A DNA stretch of 40,031 nucleotides from Halomonas sp. (GTDB lineage Bacteria; Pseudomonadota; Gammaproteobacteria; Pseudomonadales; Halomonadaceae): positions 1-40,031 of the forward strand of contig NZ_DRFS01000007.1 in NCBI RefSeq assembly GCF_011050415.1. The letters run 5' to 3'. The notes beneath the pieces are model-generated. The model saw only the letters and a list, made by a program, of their open reading frames with translations. It was not told where the DNA came from and made no database searches. Position numbers and translations under genes: made by a program. Positions 1 through 7,656 of the stretch are shown in pieces (positions within the stretch are counted from its first letter, which is position 1; each line of letters begins with the position of its first letter).

Positions 1-2
1 GC

Positions 3-203
3 GTGACGCAGATGATAGAGGACGGTCGCCACTGCCTGGACATTGCACAGCAGCTCCATGCGGTTGAGAAAGCCATTCAACAGGCCAAACGTACCTTGGT
101 TTTAGATCATATCGACCACTGCCTAGACGAAGCCCTGGATACTCACAATCAAAATCATCGGGCGCGGGCTGAAGAATTCAAGGCCATCGCCCGCTACCTG
201 TAA
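3..203 (+). CDS. CsoR/RcnR-family metal-responsive repressor, C-terminal part
   Basis: The reading frame is open to the window edge, so the N-terminus is missing; about 66 residues remain. The segment GRHCLDIAQQL carries the conserved Cys of the CsoR/RcnR/FrmR fold, and the last helix holds DHIDHCLDEAL, where His and Cys ligands normally sit. These proteins are all-helical tetramers that release DNA when metal binds. The stop is 33 bp before the nickel exporter gene, an arrangement like nreA-nreB, so a nickel- or cobalt-sensing role is likely. Metal specificity cannot be read because the N-terminal ligands are outside the window. Confidence 0.8.
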   Translation: MTQMIEDGRHCLDIAQQLHAVEKAIQQAKRTLVLDHIDHCLDEALDTHNQNHRARAEEFKAIARYL

Positions 204-236
204 ACGCATCTAAGCCCCTCACTTGAGGAACGCTCA

Positions 237-1607
237 ATGCTTGATGTACTTGCCCATCGCGTCTATTGCCATCTCTTTTTCGCTCAAGTCATTGCACTGA
301 TTGGTACCGGTCTGACCACGGTTGCTCTGGCATTACTGGCTCATCACCTTGCTGAGGGTCAGGCGGGGGTCGTGCTCGGCACCGCGCTGGCGATCAAGAT
401 GGTCGCTTACGTGGGCATTGCCCCACTGGTCGGCGCCTATGCCTCACGCCTGCCTCGGCGCACCTTGTTGGTTAGCCTGGACGTGCTGCGTGCGGCCGTG
501 GTCTGCACGCTGCCGTTTGTTACCGAGGTGTGGCAGATCTATGTGCTGATCTTTCTGCTCAATGCTTGTTCAGCAGGCTTTACACCCGTTTTCCAGGCGA
601 CGATCCCTGACATTCTCGAAGACGAAGAGCAATACACGCGAGCATTATCCCTGTCGCGCCTCGCCTATGACTTAGAAAACCTTCTTAGCCCGATGGCGGC
701 GGCGGCATTGCTGATGGTGATGGGTTTTGATGTTCTGTTTGTACTCAACGCTCTGGCGTTCGCTATCTCTGCTGCCCTGGTTATATCGGTAACTCTGCCT
801 GCGCCTCTTGCCCTAGAGGAAGCTCCTAGCGTCTGGCATCGTGTTACCCGCGGCATGCGGATTTACCTGAAAACACCCCGGCTGCGCGGGCTACTGGCGT
901 TGAATTTGGCGGTTTCAGCCGCTGGGGCCATGCAAATCGTCAACACGGTGGTGCTTGTGCGCTCGGTGTTGAGTTTGGGCGAGAAAGAGGTAGCCCTGGC
1001 CTTTGCCGCAGCAGGTGGAGGTTCCATGCTGGTGGCCTTATTGCTGCCCAAGGTGCTGGATCGGATGCCCGAGCGGCCAGTCATGCTGTTGGGCGGCGTT
1101 ATGCTGGCACTCAGCCTTTACCTGGGCTGGCTAGGCCCATCGTTTACTGGGCTTGCCGGGCTGTGGTTGCTGTTGGGCGCAGGGGCCTCGTTGGTTATGA
1201 CCCCCTCCGGACGCCTGCTCAAACGCTCGTGTCAGCCGGTGGATCGTCCAGCGCTGTTTGCTGCCCAATTTTCCTTGTCACACAGCTGTTGGCTGGTCAC
1301 TTATCCGTTGGCAGGTTGGCTGGGGGTAAACGTGGGACTGACGGGAACGTTCGCTTTGCTGGGAACGATTGCTCTGGCAGCAACGGCGCTCACAGCCCTT
1401 ATCTGGCATAAATCTGACCTGAGAACTCTTGAGCACGAGCACGCAGCCATAACCCATACCCATCTGCACTACCACGATGAACACCATCAACACGAGCATG
1501 AGGGATGGGAGGGGCCGGAACCTCATCGCCATTCCCACCATCATTATCGAGGCTCACATCGGCACGTCTTTGTTATCGATGACCACCATTCTCAGTGGCC
1601 ATCGTAA
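237..1607 (+). CDS. nreB: NreB-like nickel efflux permease (MFS) with His-rich tail
   Basis: A 456-aa major facilitator with about 12 hydrophobic segments. It is followed from about residue 395 by a cytoplasmic-type tail packed with His (THTHLHYHDEHHQHEHE, then HRHSHHHY and HRH). That tail is the hallmark of NreB/NrsD nickel exporters, where it binds metal before proton-driven efflux across the inner membrane. An RBS-like GAGGAA lies just upstream of the ATG, and the gene directly follows the CsoR/RcnR-family repressor. A role in cobalt export is also possible. The family call is firm; the substrate is inferred from the tail and neighbour. Confidence 0.85.
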   Translation: MLDVLAHRVYCHLFFAQVIALIGTGLTTVALALLAHHLAEGQAGVVLGTALAIKMVAYVGIAPLVGAYASRLPRRTLLVSLDVLRAAVVCTLPFVTEVWQIYVLIFLLNACSAGFTPVFQATIPDILEDEEQYTRALSLSRLAYDLENLLSPMAAAALLMVMGFDVLFVLNALAFAISAALVISVTLPAPLALEEAPSVWHRVTRGMRIYLKTPRLRGLLALNLAVSAAGAMQIVNTVVLVRSVLSLGEKEVALAFAAAGGGSMLVALLLPKVLDRMPERPVMLLGGVMLALSLYLGWLGPSFTGLAGLWLLLGAGASLVMTPSGRLLKRSCQPVDRPALFAAQFSLSHSCWLVTYPLAGWLGVNVGLTGTFALLGTIALAATALTALIWHKSDLRTLEHEHAAITHTHLHYHDEHHQHEHEGWEGPEPHRHSHHHYRGSHRHVFVIDDHHSQWPS

Positions 1608-1958
1608 AACGAGTAAGGACGCGGGCTTGGGAAATAAACGTGGGATGCGAACTGCCAATCTTACTAACGCGGGTATACAACATGCTCACCTTTTATTAAG
1701 GCGTAATATTAATAGGAGGTTTTTGCGCAAAGTAAGCTTTAACAGGCTTGCTAGTGTGGCAATGTGTAGGTGTAAAGAAAACGACGCAATCTTATTTTTA
1801 GCTTACCGTAACGAATCGACCCGTAACGCACTAGCAAAGTAAATCCTAAGTTTAATACAGCGCTTTCGTTTTAGTAATGTATGACTTGAATGCGCCTGCT
1901 GTACTACAAGAGTCCGTTAGAACGGCGTGCAGACAGCAGGCGAGCTTTTATCACCCTA
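1608..1958. other. Gene-free stretch with a nested inverted repeat
   Basis: About 350 bp between nreB and the convergent DUF411 operon. No convincing gene is seen: the open frames here lack signal, RBS or recognisable domains. The notable structure is at 1893-1942: outer arms CGCCTGCTGT and ACAGCAGGCG (10 of 10 paired) enclose an inner hairpin CCGTT-AG-AACGG at 1914-1925. A short T-run follows on the plus strand. It may act as a two-way transcription end or be a recombination remnant. Confidence 0.5.
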
Positions 1959-2399
1959 CTAAAGGGTCATAAATGGCTCATCTTCCTGGCCTGTAAACGT
2001 GTACACATTGTAAGGGCTTTCTTGTGGCCCCGGCATACCCGGTGTGCCAATGGGCATACCCGCCAAACCGATACCGTCAATATCGGGTTGTTCCTCAAAC
2101 AGCGCCTGCACGGCTTCCATTGGAACGTGGCCTTCGATCCAATACTCGCCCATCTCAATGGTATGGCATGAACCCAGGCCATAGGGCACGCCTGCCTGCT
2201 GCTTAATATCACCCAGCTCTACATCGTCAATAATCGTCACTTCTACGCCGAGCTCTTCAAGATGGCGTGCATAAGCGTCACAGCAGCCGCACTGGGGGTT
2301 TTTATACAATGTTGCCTCTGGCGGTAACGCCGCCTGGGCGGAGACCGCCCCAAGCAGCATGGAACCAGAGAGTAAAAGCTTGGTGCTCATATGTTGCAT
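1959..2399 (-). CDS. DUF411 periplasmic metal-binding protein (copy 1)
   Basis: 146 aa starting at 2399, where AAGGAG at 2409-2414 sits 9 bp upstream; longer in-frame starts lack an RBS. A signal peptide (LLLSGSMLLGAVSAQA) precedes the DUF411 core: TLYKNPQCGCCDAYARHLEE with its CxCC motif, then GLGSCHT and EGHVPMEAV. The tail has MPIGTPGMPGP. DUF411 proteins accompany copper genes and are thought to bind or deliver metal in the periplasm. It is the last gene of a minus-strand operon with a miniprotein and a Spy-like protein. A second, equally long DUF411 protein lies at 23764. Biochemical role unproven. Confidence 0.85.
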   Translation of the reverse strand: MQHMSTKLLLSGSMLLGAVSAQAALPPEATLYKNPQCGCCDAYARHLEELGVEVTIIDDVELGDIKQQAGVPYGLGSCHTIEMGEYWIEGHVPMEAVQALFEEQPDIDGIGLAGMPIGTPGMPGPQESPYNVYTFTGQEDEPFMTL

Positions 2400-2412
2400 T
2401 ATTTTCAACTCC

Positions 2413-2547
2413 TTAGCGTGAACGACTGAAGAGGTACTTGGCCAGCGAAGCGATCGCCAAGCCAATTAATAACAGCATGGCCAGGGGCATCAACCAGCCT
2501 AGCCACCCCATTGACCCCATAAAAGCAAAACATTCCGCGTTCATCAT
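2413..2547 (-). CDS. 44-aa single-helix membrane miniprotein
   Basis: Short gene with RBS AGGAG (2555-2559) 7 bp before the ATG. The product starts MMNAECFAFMGSMGW and then has one strongly hydrophobic helix (LMPLAMLLLIGLAIASLAKY) and a basic end, SRSR. Its stop overlaps the RBS of the DUF411 gene, so the two are likely translationally coupled. It resembles the 42-aa protein at 18224: Met-Met start, one early Cys, Gly/Met-rich stretch, one helix, then K-Y-L-F and basic residues. Function unknown; a small metal-island membrane peptide. Confidence 0.7.
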   Translation of the reverse strand: MMNAECFAFMGSMGWLGWLMPLAMLLLIGLAIASLAKYLFSRSR

Positions 2548-2583
2548 ACCATCACTCCTAAAAAAAGAGGCAATCGCCAAGGC

Positions 2584-3135
2584 TTATTGCGGGCCATGGT
2601 GGCTGGGCATGCTTCCTCTCATCTGTTCACGCTGCTCATCGGTCAGTAAGTCCTGCATCTGATTATGCATGCGCACGTTATCAGCCATCATATCGCCATG
2701 AAGGTTGGCCATTTGAGCATGCAGCGCCTTTATTTCCTCTGGTTCAGGGCGTTCAGTCTGCATGGTTTGCATCATGTCGTCGCGCAGGTTCATCAATTCG
2801 CCCATCCGCTCAAGCTGGGCCGCGCGGTGTTCTTGGCGCATCTCACGCATGGTACTCATCTGCTGCTCGTCGAGCATACCGCCAATGCCGGACATACTCC
2901 CCATGCCTTCCATCATTGGACAAGGCATCATCCCGCTTTGCCCTCCCATCATCATTCCTGGGTACATGCCTTCTTGACTGCCCATCATCATGCCCGAACC
3001 CATACCGACTTGGCCGTCCATCATATTGCCCTGACCTTGGGCGCCTTGGCTCATACCTTGAGCGAAGATGGCGCTGCTGGGGACACTGAGGCTTGCAGCC
3101 AGACCAATGACAAAGATCATCTTGTGCTTAACCAT
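2584..3135 (-). CDS. Met-rich Spy/CpxP-like periplasmic protein
   Basis: 183 aa. The start at 3135 is preceded by AGAGGAA at good spacing and yields a clean signal peptide (KMIFVIGLAASLSVPSSAIFA). The mature part opens with a Met/Gly-rich low-complexity region (GMMMG, GMYPGMMMG, PCPMMEG) suited to Cu+ binding. It continues with a helical region (EMRQEHRAAQLERMGELM) and ends with the LTDEQREQM motif of the Spy/CpxP/CnrX superfamily. Such proteins act as periplasmic chaperones or metal buffers under envelope stress. First gene of the minus-strand trio ending at 1959. Confidence 0.75.
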   Translation of the reverse strand: MVKHKMIFVIGLAASLSVPSSAIFAQGMSQGAQGQGNMMDGQVGMGSGMMMGSQEGMYPGMMMGGQSGMMPCPMMEGMGSMSGIGGMLDEQQMSTMREMRQEHRAAQLERMGELMNLRDDMMQTMQTERPEPEEIKALHAQMANLHGDMMADNVRMHNQMQDLLTDEQREQMRGSMPSHHGPQ

Positions 3136-3301
3136 GATATTTCCTCTCATCTGTTGCCAATCGAGACATCGCCTTAACCAATAAAAATGGCAGAAGGCGA
3201 AGTTTGCTTCCGATATAAGCCTACAACTATAAGTAGCCCAAAAGTAAAAAGGTGCCAATACCGATATCTAAATGTACTCATAAGTTATTTTTTCCGACAT
3301 T

Positions 3302-3333
3302 TTCAGCCCTGCTTCAGGTTGGCACGCTATAAC
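3302..3333 (+). promoter_or_regulatory. TTCAG direct-repeat operator and promoter, copy a
   Basis: TTCAG at 3302-3306 and 3313-3317 (11-bp period), then TATAAC at 3328-3333, exactly 10 bp after the second half-site. It points toward copC, whose start is about 155 bp further on, with a gene relic in between. Confidence 0.6.
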
Positions 3334-3349
3334 ACCTACTCATTTCTTT

Positions 3350-3407
3350 GAAGATTCATACGACGCCATGCGCCTTGTTCGCCAAACAGGGAAAATGAAC
3401 GATGTAA
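3350..3407 (+). pseudogene. Relic of the 3' end of the 34308-type ferritin-like gene
   Basis: From 3360 to 3407 the sequence is nearly identical to 34717-34764, the end of the 152-aa gene upstream of the second copper ATPase. Both encode AMRLVRQTG(K/R)MNDV. Here the stop codon is altered and the 5' part of the gene is absent. The relic sits between operator copy a and copC, so it is presumably transcribed but not a functional gene. It marks a deletion or recombination event in the island's past. Confidence 0.75.
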
Positions 3408-3489
3408 GAAGGCTCAACCGAATCAGTTTTAGCGCCTCCGCGATGAAGTAACAATATCCATTCAACCCTGAAAAACATAAGGATACGGT

Positions 3490-3861
3490 ATGCAAAAGAA
3501 GAAGAGTTCGCTCCCTATCATTCACGCTTCCTTAGCAACGCTGTTGATGTCGCTAGCAATCCCGGCACTGGCCCATGAAGGCCGCGTAAACACTTTACCG
3601 AGGGATGGCGTCACCATTCAGGATTCCCCAGCAGAGATTGGCATCGAGTTTGGTGGCATGATGCGCATCACCCAGTTTGAAGTGGCAGGCCCGGACGGCC
3701 CCGTTCCTCTTGATGGTCAGCCAGGCAGTGAACAGGTCGATCGCTACTTCGTAAAGCCCAGTGACACTCTTTCGGCTGGGGATTACCAGGTGCGCTGGCG
3801 TGGCCTATCGGATGACGGGCACATGATGTCCGACGGTTTTAACTTCTCGGTCGAGCCCTGA
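3490..3861 (+). CDS. copC: Copper resistance protein CopC
   Basis: 123 aa with a signal peptide ending PALA, so that mature CopC begins with His29 (HEGRVNTLPRDG), the N-terminal copper ligand of this family. The C-terminal strand has DGHMMSDGFNFSV, with His111 matching the second Cu(II) ligand region. The protein is a periplasmic beta-barrel copper carrier that works with CopD. The copD start lies 4 bp after the copC stop region, so both form one unit. Likely copper-induced through the TTCAG repeat at 3302. Confidence 0.88.
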   Translation: MQKKKSSLPIIHASLATLLMSLAIPALAHEGRVNTLPRDGVTIQDSPAEIGIEFGGMMRITQFEVAGPDGPVPLDGQPGSEQVDRYFVKPSDTLSAGDYQVRWRGLSDDGHMMSDGFNFSVEP

Positions 3862-3864
3862 CCC

Positions 3865-4770
3865 GTGGCCTGGTGGTTCTCCGTAAATAGCCTCGACGTC
3901 TGGACCGTCGCGATGATTCTCGTGGCGGCTGGGGTTTACCTTAGTGCCCTAGTCGCGACGGGGGCCGTGTTGTTTCGTCTAGCGTTTCCCCGACTCCCTG
4001 ATCACGACCGGAGGCGCGTCGCCCGCATGGGCGTCTTTGCTGCCTGGGCGGGGGTCATTCTGATTCTGTTCCAGTGGCCTTTAGAAGCTGGTTACCTTGG
4101 GGGCGGCAATATATCTGCTGCAACCAACCCAATGCTGCTCGGAATCGTGTTTGAGGGTGCGTCCGGGGGCCGGCTAATGCTGGCGGCAGCTGGCTTGCTG
4201 CTGGTTCAGGCGATTCAGCTTAATAACTTAGCGCTCTCGAAAACAGCCAACAGCGTGAGCCTAGTAGGCGTTTTATTGGTGATGCTGGCATTCGTGCAGG
4301 TGGGGCATACAGTAAACACCCCACGCCTCGTTCTGGCTGGCTTGCTGATCGTTCACCTGATGGCGGCAGCATTTTGGGTGGCCTCGCTTTGGCCGCTGTT
4401 CCATTTAGTAGGACGGGGTCACAACCAGGACAATACCGCCCACATTCTGACCCGTTTCGGGAAAATCGCCATGGGCGGAGTTGGCGTGTTGGTACTGGCG
4501 GGCGTCACTTTGGCCACGCTGCTAACAGGCGGTCTCACACCCCTGCTCACCACGGCATATGGACAGTTCTTGATCGGCAAGGTATTGATTGTGGCGGCGC
4601 TACTGTTATTTGCTGCCGCGAACAAGTGGCGGCTTGTGCCGGCCTTTGAGAGCGGCGACGCAACAGCCCCAGGACGGTTACAGAGAAGTATTGCACTGGA
4701 GATGGTGCTGGTCGCGGTTATCTTGTTGATCACGGCAGTGCTGACAAGAGTGTCATCACCGAATGGGTGA
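3865..4770 (+). CDS. copD: Copper resistance inner-membrane protein CopD
   Basis: 301 aa with about eight membrane segments and a GTG start, 4 bp from the copC stop. It matches CopD/PcoD in pattern: N-terminal helices, FQWPLEAGYLGGG, the conserved VQVGHTVNTPRLVLAGLLIVHL region with His residues inside the membrane, and a C-terminal RLQRSIALEMVLVAVILLITAVLTRVSSP typical of the family. CopD takes copper from CopC for import or handling across the inner membrane. Confidence 0.85.
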   Translation: MAWWFSVNSLDVWTVAMILVAAGVYLSALVATGAVLFRLAFPRLPDHDRRRVARMGVFAAWAGVILILFQWPLEAGYLGGGNISAATNPMLLGIVFEGASGGRLMLAAAGLLLVQAIQLNNLALSKTANSVSLVGVLLVMLAFVQVGHTVNTPRLVLAGLLIVHLMAAAFWVASLWPLFHLVGRGHNQDNTAHILTRFGKIAMGGVGVLVLAGVTLATLLTGGLTPLLTTAYGQFLIGKVLIVAALLLFAAANKWRLVPAFESGDATAPGRLQRSIALEMVLVAVILLITAVLTRVSSPNG

Positions 4771-4987
4771 CTAACAGGTCAACCACCTTGTTGAGCCGTT
4801 CCAGAGCTCGAAATTAACGGTCTCCTTCTTATGGGCCTTACGCTGAGGTTTAGGCGGAGGCTGCCATAGGCAATTGCACCAACAAGACGAAAAGTCATTG
4901 CTGCAGCGTTGACTCTAATCAGGGGGGGCAGGATCCATCATCATGTTAGAAATGCTTTTGGGTAGCAGGCCATATTTTTACGTTAGG

Positions 4988-5019
4988 TTCAGGCTCGTTT
5001 CAGGTTAACGCCGTATAAA
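4988..5019 (+). promoter_or_regulatory. TTCAG direct-repeat operator and promoter, copy b
   Basis: TTCAG at 4988-4992 and 4999-5003, then TATAAA at 5014-5019 after a 10-bp gap. It lies directly before the cupredoxin gene. The remaining gap from 4771 to 4987 shows no gene. Confidence 0.65.
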
Positions 5020-5053
5020 GAACAAGTGACAATAACCTCTGAGGTAAATGACC

Positions 5054-5587
5054 ATGCGCAACATCTCCTTAACAACGTCTTTGTTTGCCCTTTCACTCAG
5101 TTTGATAACGAGTGCGGCATGGGCTTCGCCCGGCCAAGGCAGTGGTGACAATGGCCTAACCGAGGCTGACGTTGACCGCACGATCAGCCTTGAAGCTGGC
5201 GATATGTGGTTCGACCCTGAAGCGCTAGAAATGGCGGCAGGGGAGGTGGTTAAATTTGAAATTACTAACACCGGCAATCTAGAACACGAATTTGTGATTG
5301 GTAGCAAAGAAGCCCAAGAAGAACATCGCCAGATGATGCTAAACATGGCCAATGGCGGAGGCCATGACATGTCGAATATGGCACACGGTGAAGGCCACGA
5401 TATGTCCAATATGTCAAACGGCGATGGTCACGATATGGCCAATATGAGTATGGCAGGTGTCACCATTGCGCCTGGTGAAACCGGGACTTTATTATGGAGT
5501 GTCCCTGACAATGTTAACGAGCTAGAGTATGCCTGTAACATTCCTGGTCATTATGAATCCGGCATGTACGGTAATTTTTCTCTCTAA
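5054..5587 (+). CDS. CopI-like periplasmic cupredoxin with GHDM repeats
   Basis: The ATG at 5054 is preferred over 5048 because GAGG lies 9 bp before it and only 3 bp before the other. A signal peptide (LFALSLSLITSAAWA) leads to a plastocyanin-like fold: DMWFDPEALEMAAGEVV, the first His in NTGNLEHEFVIG, and the Cys-His-Met set in YACNIPGHYESGMYG near the end. Inserted in the middle are three 11-aa repeats, GHDMSNM-type, at 5360-5450, giving many His and Met ligands. Such proteins bind periplasmic copper. The gene precedes the two-component system by 14 bp and has its own TTCAG repeat promoter. Confidence 0.8.
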   Translation: MRNISLTTSLFALSLSLITSAAWASPGQGSGDNGLTEADVDRTISLEAGDMWFDPEALEMAAGEVVKFEITNTGNLEHEFVIGSKEAQEEHRQMMLNMANGGGHDMSNMAHGEGHDMSNMSNGDGHDMANMSMAGVTIAPGETGTLLWSVPDNVNELEYACNIPGHYESGMYGNFSL

Positions 5588-5601
5588 TCTGACGCAGACC
5601 C

Positions 5602-6267
5602 ATGAAACTGTTGCTACTCGAAGATGATGATTTGTTAGCAGAAAGCTTGGCAGAGAGTCTCAAGGACAACGGTTACCTGGTTGATTTGGCCGCTTCATTG
5701 AAAGCGGCCAAGTCGCTGATGGCAACCGAGGATTATGAGCTGGCTATTTTAGATGTCGGTTTGCCCGATGGGTCGGGGTTAGATCTTCTCGCTCATTGGC
5801 GCAAGCAGAAGCGCAGTACGCCTATTTTGATTTTGACGGCGCGCGATACCTGGGAAGATAAAGTTATTGGACTTGAAACGGGAGCCGATGACTATCTCAC
5901 CAAGCCCTTCCACGAAGCCGAACTCATGGCCCGCCTGAAGGCCTTGTTGCGTAGGCAGTCTGGTCAGTTATCTCAGGTGATTACGCTAAACGGTGTCTCG
6001 TTGGATGAGGCGGGTCAACGCGTGTGCTTAGAAGGGGAAACGTGGCGTTCGCTAACGGCAACGGAGTTTCGATTACTGCGCTACTTAATGCTTCATCCAG
6101 ACCGTATTCACTCGAAAGATCAGCTACTAGAGCAGCTCTACGCCTTGGAGCAGGACGCTGCCGCACCTAACTTGGTGGAAGTCTACATCGCTCGTCTGCG
6201 CCGTTATCTCGGTAAATCAGTCATTCAAACGCGACGCGGTCAGGGGTATTTCTTTGCTTCACATTGA
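5602..6267 (+). CDS. copR: OmpR-family response regulator (CopR-like)
   Basis: 221 aa. The receiver domain has the acidic pocket EDDD at 7-10, phospho-acceptor Asp51 in AILDVGLPDG, Thr79 and Lys101. The C-terminal winged helix has LTATEFRLLRYLM and VEVYIARLRRYLGKSVIQTRRGQGYFF, a QseB/PmrA-type signature. Regulators of that group bind direct repeats of 11-bp period, exactly the spacing of the TTCAG pairs found seven times here. The gene overlaps the sensor kinase by 14 bp. Copper response is inferred from surrounding genes. Confidence 0.88.
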   Translation: MKLLLLEDDDLLAESLAESLKDNGYLVDLAASLKAAKSLMATEDYELAILDVGLPDGSGLDLLAHWRKQKRSTPILILTARDTWEDKVIGLETGADDYLTKPFHEAELMARLKALLRRQSGQLSQVITLNGVSLDEAGQRVCLEGETWRSLTATEFRLLRYLMLHPDRIHSKDQLLEQLYALEQDAAAPNLVEVYIARLRRYLGKSVIQTRRGQGYFFASH

Positions 6268-7588
6268 TAGACGCAGTTTACGCATTCGGCTACTCGCATG
6301 GCTAGGCGGCGTCGCGCTACTGGTGGTGGTCACCACGTGGCTATTGCACGGGATCTTTTTACAGAGCCTGGCAAGGGATTTTTTAGGTGAACGCTTACAA
6401 CGTGAAGCAAACCACGCGGTCGCGCAGCTAGAGCAAGACCAAACGGCTGTACCGATTGCGCTCGACTCGGTTAGCCAAGGCTATCAAGTCTTTCATCATC
6501 TCTACGTACTCCGTTTCAATGGCTTAGTCAGCGCTTCTGACCCGCAATGGCAGCAACAGCTGGCTCCGTTGCTAGATGAGAGCGGCGATGCCCTAATAGA
6601 TGTGAATCGCGGAACACAGCACATGCTCGTCTATCGCCGCCATTTTGAGTGGCAGGGCACGCAGGGTGTGCTATTGGTGGGCGAGGATTTTTCCCAAGTA
6701 GAAGCAGGGCTTGCAACTTTGCACTGGTGGGTTGGTGGGATCGCCGCCGTGCTTTTAGGGATGCTCATCATGCTCAACATGCTAGCGGTTAACCGTGGAC
6801 TCATACCACTCTGGCAACTGCGCCAACAACTTGAAGGATTGCGATCAGGCAAACGTGATCGCTTGTCATTAGTAACCCCTTCGGAGCTAGATGAATTAGT
6901 CGACCAGTTGAACTGGTTTATGGACGACATTGATCTTCGTCTGAAGCGCTCGCGAGAATCGGTCGCCAACCTATCACATGCTTTAAAAACCCCGCTGGCA
7001 GCAATTACCCAAGTACTGCGCGGCAATCGGCCCATTGATGAAAACCGACGGCATAAACTGCTCAGTCGTATTGAAGATATTAACGCTCAGTTAGCTGCAG
7101 AGCTGCGTCGTTCGCGTATTGCAGGGCCTAACGCGGGTCGAATGGCGAACGTCACGCGAGATAGTTCACGGCTCATCGAGATGTTCCGTAGTCTTTACCC
7201 TGAGCGCATTTTCAACCTTACCCACTCGGCACACGAGAAAGACCAAGTGCCTATTGAGGCTCACGACTTTTCTGAAATATTAGGCATCGTGCTCGATAAC
7301 GCTGGCAAATGGTCGAATAGGTGCATTAATTGCGATATTGCCGTCTCCACTACCACACTCACGCTCACCACTGATGATGACGGTTTCGGCGTTGCAGAAG
7401 AAGATCTTTCGCGCTTGGGAGAGCGTGGCACACGATTGGATGAACGCCGTCCCGGCTACGGCTTAGGCCTGTCGATTCTTGCGCAGTTAATTGCCCGCTA
7501 CTCAGGGCACTCGCGCTTTGAGCGTAGTCCACTGGGTGGACTGCGCGTTACGGTTACGTTGCCTCTTGCAGTTGAAGTGATTAATTAA
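6254..7588 (+). CDS. copS: Membrane sensor histidine kinase (CopS-like)
   Basis: 444 aa from a TTG start inside the end of the regulator gene, with AGGGG upstream. There are two membrane helices (about 12-38 and 157-178) around a periplasmic sensor domain of some 115 residues with several His (FHHLYVL, TQHML, RRHFEW). A HAMP-like linker follows, then the phospho-acceptor His242 in LSHALKTPLAA, the N-box near Asn349 (VLDNAGKWSN), G1 DDDGFG at 374-379 and G2 GYGLGLS at 401. It should phosphorylate the regulator at 5602 when periplasmic metal rises. Confidence 0.87.
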   Translation: MLHIDRRSLRIRLLAWLGGVALLVVVTTWLLHGIFLQSLARDFLGERLQREANHAVAQLEQDQTAVPIALDSVSQGYQVFHHLYVLRFNGLVSASDPQWQQQLAPLLDESGDALIDVNRGTQHMLVYRRHFEWQGTQGVLLVGEDFSQVEAGLATLHWWVGGIAAVLLGMLIMLNMLAVNRGLIPLWQLRQQLEGLRSGKRDRLSLVTPSELDELVDQLNWFMDDIDLRLKRSRESVANLSHALKTPLAAITQVLRGNRPIDENRRHKLLSRIEDINAQLAAELRRSRIAGPNAGRMANVTRDSSRLIEMFRSLYPERIFNLTHSAHEKDQVPIEAHDFSEILGIVLDNAGKWSNRCINCDIAVSTTTLTLTTDDDGFGVAEEDLSRLGERGTRLDERRPGYGLGLSILAQLIARYSGHSRFERSPLGGLRVTVTLPLAVEVIN

Positions 7589-7594
7589 TCACTA

Positions 7595-7626
7595 TTCAGC
7601 TTTGATTCAGCTTCTTCCATCAAGAT
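7595..7626 (+). promoter_or_regulatory. TTCAG direct-repeat operator, copy c
   Basis: ATTCAG pairs with TTCAG at 7595-7599 and 7606-7610, followed after 10 bp by CAAGAT as a weak -10. The copA start is 46 bp beyond the second half-site. Confidence 0.65.
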
Positions 7627-7656
7627 GGTGCCATTCATCATTGATGGGAGTTACAC

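Noticed and set aside
1477..1842. 121-aa open frame after nreB
   Set aside because: Begins inside nreB in another frame, has no RBS, and shows basic low-information composition without any domain.
2665..3177. 170-aa His-rich plus-strand frame opposite the Spy-like gene
   Set aside because: Its many His residues are the antisense reading of Met codons (CAT opposite ATG) in the real minus-strand gene.
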